Source of the DNA: JBLKSS01 sp047607725
GTDB taxonomy: Bacteria; Pseudomonadota; Gammaproteobacteria; Enterobacterales; Enterobacteriaceae
Reading direction: 5' to 3'
DNA length: 25,408 bases
NCBI RefSeq assembly: GCF_047607725.1
Contig: NZ_JBLKSS010000026.1
Location: 1 to 25,408, forward strand
The position numbers were made by a program, and so were the translations under genes. Under the pieces are notes generated by a model. It searched no databases. It worked only from the letters and a program-made list of their open reading frames with translations, and was not told the origin of the DNA. Positions 21,551-25,408 of this stretch are shown here, in pieces (position 1 is the stretch's first letter; the number at the start of each line of letters is the position of its first letter).

Positions 21551-22969
21551 ATGTCAATCCCGACCCAAGAGCAACAAGCCGTCATTAACTGACAGGGCCA
21601 GCAACTTGTTGTGAATGCGTTTGCCGGAACGGGGAAAACCTCGACACAGGTTCGCTATGCAGAAAAACACCCTGAATTACGAATGCTCTATATCGCGTTT
21701 AACCGCTCAGTGAGAGAAGAGGCTGAACAGAAATTCCCGCCTAACGTTTCCTGCAAAACGTCGCATCAGCTGGCGTGGGTCACTCATGACAAATACTACA
21801 AACATCGCTTTGCCAATTCGCTACGCCTTAACGATATTTACCGCGCTCTCGGCATCGATAACTGGGGGCTGGTAAAAGCCGTTCAGGACACGTTAAAAAA
21901 TTTCATGGGCAGCGCCGATAGCACAATTATTATACGCCATTGTCCTTTTCTTGCAGAGGATAGTGGGTTATCGCTGATGCGTGAGTATATTATCGAACTC
22001 AGCCAGTCGTTATGGCAACGGATGATAAGCACTGACGATGATTTTCCTGTGACACACGATGTCTATCTTAAGCTGTATCAACTTTCGTCTCCTGACCTTT
22101 CGCAACGCTTTGACGTTATTTTGTTTGATGAGGCGCAGGATGCCAACCCTGTTACTCACGATTTCATTTTCCGGCATACAGGTAAGCTGATTATGGTGGG
22201 AGATGCACATCAACAAATCTATCGCTTTCGGAGAGCGGTTGACGCTCTCAACGCGCCACAGCTTGCCCATGCTGACCGACTATGGCTGACAAACAGCTTT
22301 CGCTTTGGTGCCAATATCGCATGTGTGGCCAACGCCCTGCTGGCACTCGATGATGAAACGCATCAGGTCGTCGGATGCGGAGGGGAGGATGAGGTCCATT
22401 TCAGCCTTCCTCGAAAGGGCTATCCTCACCGGGCAATACTGAGTCGGACAGTCGCAGGGGTGATCGGCGCAGCACTGGAAGCCAATAGCAATCACGATTC
22501 GGTGTTTTGGGTAAACGGGATTGATGCTTACCGGGTTAATGAGCTGATCAACCTGCACTGGTTTTCTCTCAACGAGCATAAGAAAATGGGCAGCCGGCAA
22601 CTCTCTTCAGAATACAAAAACTATCAGGAGTATATGCGCGTTGCGGAGGCCAGCGACGATCAGGAAATGCTTCAGTCCATAAAGATCATAGACAAGTTTT
22701 ACCCCTTGCCAAAGAAAATCAACGCTATGCGGCAGTATACTGTGGACGAAGAAAATGCAGCGAGCGTGACCGTAACTACCGCTCACAGGGCTAAAGGGCT
22801 GGAATGGCCTGTCGTTGAGCTTAACAGCGACTTTCCTGACATTCTCGATTCGGAAATTGACAAGGCCAACCGCCGGGATGAAATTAACCTGCTCTACGTG
22901 GCCGCAACGCGTGCCCGAAAAACACTGATAGCCAATAGCGTAATAGAGAATGTAGTGCGAGCATCATAG
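21551..22969 (+). pseudogene. UvrD/Rep-type (SF1) DNA helicase, TGA at codon 14
   Basis: A compact SF1A helicase of about 472 codons, with all motifs in order: Walker A NAFAGTGKTS, Ia IAFNRSVREEA, II LFDEAQDANP, III MVGDAHQQIYRF, IV TNSFRFG, V TAHRAKGLEWPVV and VI LLYVAATRARKT. Such proteins unwind DNA 3' to 5' and serve repair or recombination. The natural start is ATG 21551 (AAAGGA 6-10 bases upstream), giving MSIPTQEQQAVIN. Codon 14 is TGA (21590-21592), probably from TGG, since the Q-motif region continues QGQQLVVNAFAGTGKT. The next in-frame start (GTG 21611) lacks a ribosome binding site and would delete the Q motif. Probably recently inactivated. Confidence 0.88.
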
Positions 22970-23007
22970 TTGCCAGGGGCGGCGTTTGTAACCTATGAGT
23001 ATAAAAT

Positions 23008-23394
23008 TTATTTTTTTAACTTAGATAAGTTAAAAAGTGCTTTTTTTTCATTTGTAGTAACTGATGAGTTAGTCTCCTCGTCTTTCGATAATTCTTTTTT
23101 TGATATTAGTTTCGCCAAATCATCGATGCTTACGTTATTTCCTCGGTAGCCTGTAACGCGCTCAATTATATTTACCAGGTCTTCTGTTGTCATTGAGCCG
23201 TTAAATAAACCACAAATCAGGTTAACAATTCTCTTGTCGATAGATGATAATGCAGCTCCGCATATTATTGTTTGTCGATAAAGATCACCTCTTGTTTGTG
23301 TTGGTAAATCATCGAAAAATTTCGCAGCCAAATAATCCTGAGGGTATAGTTCAGGATGCAAGTATACTATTATTTTTTTCCTTTTATCTTTCAT
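23008..23394 (-). CDS. parR: ParR/StbB-like partition adaptor
   Basis: ParR binds the centromere and caps ParM filaments in type II plasmid partition. The 128-residue protein starts MKDKRKKIIVYLHPELYPQD, the beta-strand and basic N-terminus typical of StbB/ParR ribbon-helix-helix proteins. A helical dimerisation region follows, with a Lys/Ser-rich C-terminal tail thought to contact ParM. Its ATG comes 2 bases after the parM stop, so the two genes are translated together. It is intact. Confidence 0.85.
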   Translation of the reverse strand: MKDKRKKIIVYLHPELYPQDYLAAKFFDDLPTQTRGDLYRQTIICGAALSSIDKRIVNLICGLFNGSMTTEDLVNIIERVTGYRGNNVSIDDLAKLISKKELSKDEETNSSVTTNEKKALFNLSKLKK

Positions 23395-23396
23395 GG

Positions 23397-24356
23397 TTAA
23401 GTCCTTGCTATGGCTTTCACTAATGCAAACTGAGGATCTTCTACTTTGGTTACTTTGTGAAGTGGGAAGTGTTGCTTTATGTAAGGGTAAATAATCTCTG
23501 CCCCGCCTTCTGTTAGATATATACGCTGTGTTCCTGTGAATGATGTTATTTCATTCTTTACACTTTCAGCCAGTGAAGATGATTCTTTGTCAATCAAGGA
23601 TTGGATGTTTTTTATGTGACCAATGTCATTAATAAGGCTTTGCAGATACGTTTCGTTTGAATGGTTTTTTATTATTTCATTTGCAATATAAAAGCTACTG
23701 GGGGTGGATGCATTTTCTAGTGCCTTCATGACGGTTCTTGTTATTCTTGATGTCCCTATTTCGTTATTTCCTTTTATTGTTGTTACACTATCGAAAGCCC
23801 CTTGTATAATTCCACAATCGAGAGTGGTCCCACCTAAATCAACGACCAGACTGCGTTCTAAAGGTTTAACATCATCAGCGATTATCGATTCAATTGCGGC
23901 AGGAAGAAATTCAGGCATAACATTGATTTTCTTAATTTTGAATGTTTCGCCTTTATTAATAAAAATAGAACGAAGTATGTTGTTTTTTTTATTATTAATA
24001 TTTTTTTCATTCGGTTGGTTGTCTGAGTCAAAAAATTCAGTTACTGGCAAAGTTACTGTCATCTCTATATCCTGAGGATCTAATCCTGAAGTAAGCAAAG
24101 CATGGTGAATAGCAAGTAGGTTCGCTGTGCTGTATTGGTAGCTAACATGTGTTGTAGCAATAGCCGCTGTGCTCCCTAGGTCATGAGAGTATTTTTTTTC
24201 ATCTACTGTATAATTGAAAACTTTACCTGTGCCTAAGATATCTGCATTCCAGCCTTCCTTGAAACTATTACCAGATATGCTGGTTTTCACTTCACCATCT
24301 TTTAACCAAGCCAATTTGACATTTGTGGAACCATCATCACATGAAACGGTTAACAT
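23397..24356 (-). CDS. parM: ParM/StbA actin-like partition ATPase
   Basis: ParM forms actin-like filaments that push plasmid copies apart. Family landmarks include DDGSTNVKLAW (phosphate 1), HHALLTSGL, TLPVTEFFDSDNQPN, VVDLGGTTLDCG (phosphate 2) and YLTEGGAEIIYPYI (adenosine motif). The start is set at ATG 24356 (MLTVSCDDGSTN) because GAGG lies 7 bases upstream. An ATG at 24368 adds four residues but has no ribosome binding site. At about 319 residues it matches R1 ParM (320). The candidate centromere lies directly upstream. Confidence 0.93.
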   Translation of the reverse strand: MLTVSCDDGSTNVKLAWLKDGEVKTSISGNSFKEGWNADILGTGKVFNYTVDEKKYSHDLGSTAAIATTHVSYQYSTANLLAIHHALLTSGLDPQDIEMTVTLPVTEFFDSDNQPNEKNINNKKNNILRSIFINKGETFKIKKINVMPEFLPAAIESIIADDVKPLERSLVVDLGGTTLDCGIIQGAFDSVTTIKGNNEIGTSRITRTVMKALENASTPSSFYIANEIIKNHSNETYLQSLINDIGHIKNIQSLIDKESSSLAESVKNEITSFTGTQRIYLTEGGAEIIYPYIKQHFPLHKVTKVEDPQFALVKAIART

Positions 24357-24365
24357 GAATTGCCT

Positions 24366-24470
24366 CATTTTGAGTAAGATTTTTTCTATTTTGAGAATTT
24401 TTATTGAATATAGCAGCTATGCCTTTTTTTAAACTCAAATTGAGTAAAAATCTTACTCAATTTGAGATTT
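24366..24470. promoter_or_regulatory. Candidate centromere parC and par promoter
   Basis: TTGAGTAA-type motifs are repeated in both orientations: TTTTGAGTAAGATTTTTT (24368-24385), ATTTTGAGAA (24389-24398), and a perfect 14-bp inverted repeat, CTCAAATTGAGTAA (24434-24447) and TTACTCAATTTGAG (24453-24466). In type II partition loci ParR binds such repeats upstream of parM, both to segregate the plasmid and to repress the operon. AT-richness agrees with promoter overlap. Confidence 0.7.
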
Positions 24471-24879
24471 TTTTGGTTTTGCTGAGCATCTATGTATGGC
24501 TGGATAAAAATCAACCTCAAGAAAAAAGGAAGTCGCTTTGCTCCTGCTTTTTATCGCGCCCTGGCGGTCGCCAGTTTCTGGGCAAGCGGAACTTTTTCTG
24601 CTGCATGGTCCCCTTTGTGCATACCTCTTCAATTATTACCCTTGCGCCCCGACCGTGCAGGGCTAGCGTGTGGGTACGGCTCCGGCCGTCACAACGCGAA
24701 AGCCCCAGAGCGCACAGGGTATTGAGGCAGGCCGGCACCGCCGGCGACCTGTGCGGCGCTGGCGCAGCCAGCCATTGCAGCGGGGCGGTTTAACGGACGC
24801 ACGGCGCTCGATGCGCCAGCGCGTCCGCCGGCAGACGACGCCCGTCCGGGCGGGGAAACCCGCCCTTGCCCGTTATTCA
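24471..24879. other. GC-rich intergenic region
   Basis: No convincing gene. From about 24620 the sequence is very GC-rich, with short dyads (CCGGC...GCCGG near 24731-24745). A hairpin GGGCGGG-GAAA-CCCGCCC (24848-24865) stands 15 bases after the stop of the minus-strand gene and may help end its transcript. A few open frames exist on both strands but lack ribosome binding sites and family features. Confidence 0.5.
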
Positions 24880-25113
24880 TCAACGTCTGGCGACAACCTC
24901 CTCGACGATGCTTGCCAGATAATCCCAGTTATAGCCGATGCTTTCATCGTGCCAGGCATCGGCGAGCCGCATGGCGGCCGCGATTTCAGCGTGGGTCAGC
25001 GTCTCGTCGATGGCCAGAAAATCCTCCTCCAGCCAAAAGGTGCCGCAACACAGTGCATCAGGGGCGGAGCGTTGCAAACGGCGGGCAAAGCCGGCAATGG
25101 TCATAGCGTTCAT
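24880..25113 (-). CDS. Small acidic plasmid protein of unknown function (77 aa)
   Basis: Not recognised. ATG 25113 (MNAMTIAGFARRLQR) has AAAGGA 8 bases upstream and is preferred to an earlier in-frame codon near 25134. The product is acidic, with a compact pattern: SAPDALCCGTFWLEEDFLAI, then THAEIAAAMRLADAWHDES and WDYLASIVEEVV. There is no signal peptide. It follows another small gene on the same strand by 17 bases, so they are probably co-transcribed. Similar gene pairs occur in plasmid leading and maintenance regions, but I cannot name the family. Confidence 0.6.
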   Translation of the reverse strand: MNAMTIAGFARRLQRSAPDALCCGTFWLEEDFLAIDETLTHAEIAAAMRLADAWHDESIGYNWDYLASIVEEVVARR

Positions 25114-25130
25114 GGAATATGTCCTTTCTC

Positions 25131-25408
25131 TCAATCTTTAAAATGGTGGTCAAGTTCGTTAATCGCCTTGTAGATTTCGACGTAACGGTCGTGCGCGTCC
25201 CGCAGGATATGGCCGGCCAGGCGCTCGGCCAGCACGTCGCTGTTCCAGAAATACGCACTCACCAGCCCCCGCTGTGGGGACTTACCTAAAGTGATCCAAT
25301 AGGTATAAACGGGAATATCCGGGAATTCGCGGGATCTGGTGGGATAAAGACTAACTAAATCAGGGATTAATTCTTGACTTGGCGTAAATTTAATCAATTT
25401 GGAAGCAG
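25131..25408 (-). CDS. Hypothetical protein, possibly partial at window edge
   Basis: Not recognised. The frame ends at TAA 25131-25133 and is open to the window edge (ASKLIKFTPSQELIP...). TTG 25397 is the first available start but has no visible ribosome binding site, so the true start may lie beyond the window. It contains ELIPDLVSLYPTRSREFPD, IPVYTYWITLGKSPQRGLVS and an Arg/His-rich helix (LAERLAGHILRDAHDRYVEI). It appears cytoplasmic and looks like part of a small operon with the following gene. Confidence 0.55.
   Translation of the reverse strand, partial: ASKLIKFTPSQELIPDLVSLYPTRSREFPDIPVYTYWITLGKSPQRGLVSAYFWNSDVLAERLAGHILRDAHDRYVEIYKAINELDHHFKD

Noticed and set aside
24404..24883. Several open frames between parM and the next gene
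   Set aside because: They arise from GC-rich sequence with few stops. None has a ribosome binding site, and they conflict with one another on both strands.
1..25408. CRISPR array, rRNA or complete insertion sequence
   Set aside because: No regularly spaced direct repeats, no rRNA-like sequence and no transposase frame were seen.

Overview
The window looks like one end of a plasmid contig from an enterobacterial (Enterobacterales) host. It carries an IncI/B/L-M-type replicon (RepA with a leader peptide, antisense RNA and pseudoknot), pieces of an I-type (Dot/Icm-like) conjugation system with its thin type IV pilus, a ParMR partition locus, and several chromosomal-type cargo genes. Many genes are broken by single in-frame stop codons rather than frameshifts: pilV, an mdfA-type transporter (two stops), a UvrD-like helicase and a DUF2913 gene. 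A primase gene and a coupling-protein gene are truncated and joined. This pattern suggests a plasmid that is losing conjugation and accessory functions, as in a host-restricted or recently symbiotic enterobacterium. A Sodalis-like origin would fit, but that is inference only.

Layout. 1-17 is the 3' end of an Illumina adapter, and 18-264 is a reverse-complement fold-back of the pilU/pilV junction (assembly or library artefact). 316-1530 is pilV, interrupted by TAA. 1531-2775 has no convincing gene but holds two MITE-like 168-bp elements. 2776-6470 is cargo: cbpA-cbpM (DnaJ-type chaperone and its modulator), a typical 2-Cys peroxiredoxin, and a decayed mdfA on the minus strand. This cargo sits where rci-traE-traF-traG lie in R64-like plasmids. 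6697-9362 is traH-I-J-K (DotD, DotC, DotB, IcmT homologues). 9374-11448 is a broken Sog primase start, an LPD7-like segment and the C-terminal half of a DotL/TrbC-type coupling protein. 11450-13380 is an AT-rich island with a zinc-ribbon protein of unknown function and two small unknown genes.

13762-14580 holds two unknown plasmid genes. 14900-16600 is the replicon: terminator, RNAI, repY-like leader, repA, a DnaA box, a G-quadruplex-prone tract and a 28-bp perfect hairpin. 16754-17335 is a DUF2913 pseudogene. 17604-19355 is a tightly coupled four-gene operon (small protein, ANR-family regulator, leucine-rich-repeat protein, LuxR-type regulator) in which every junction is an ATGA overlap. 19457-20967 is a FinO/ProQ-domain gene overlapping an Rpn nuclease gene that carries an internal start with a strong ribosome binding site, the hallmark of the RpnL/RpnS gene-within-gene toxin-antitoxin and anti-phage systems. 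21067-21465 is psiE with no standard start codon. 21551-22969 is the broken helicase. 23008-24470 is parR-parM with a candidate centromere. 24880-25408 holds two small unknown genes, the last possibly running off the window.

The replication and partition genes are intact. Conjugation appears non-functional from what is visible. The most promising items for follow-up are the Rpn gene-within-gene, the four-gene ANR/LRR/LuxR operon, and the AT-rich island.
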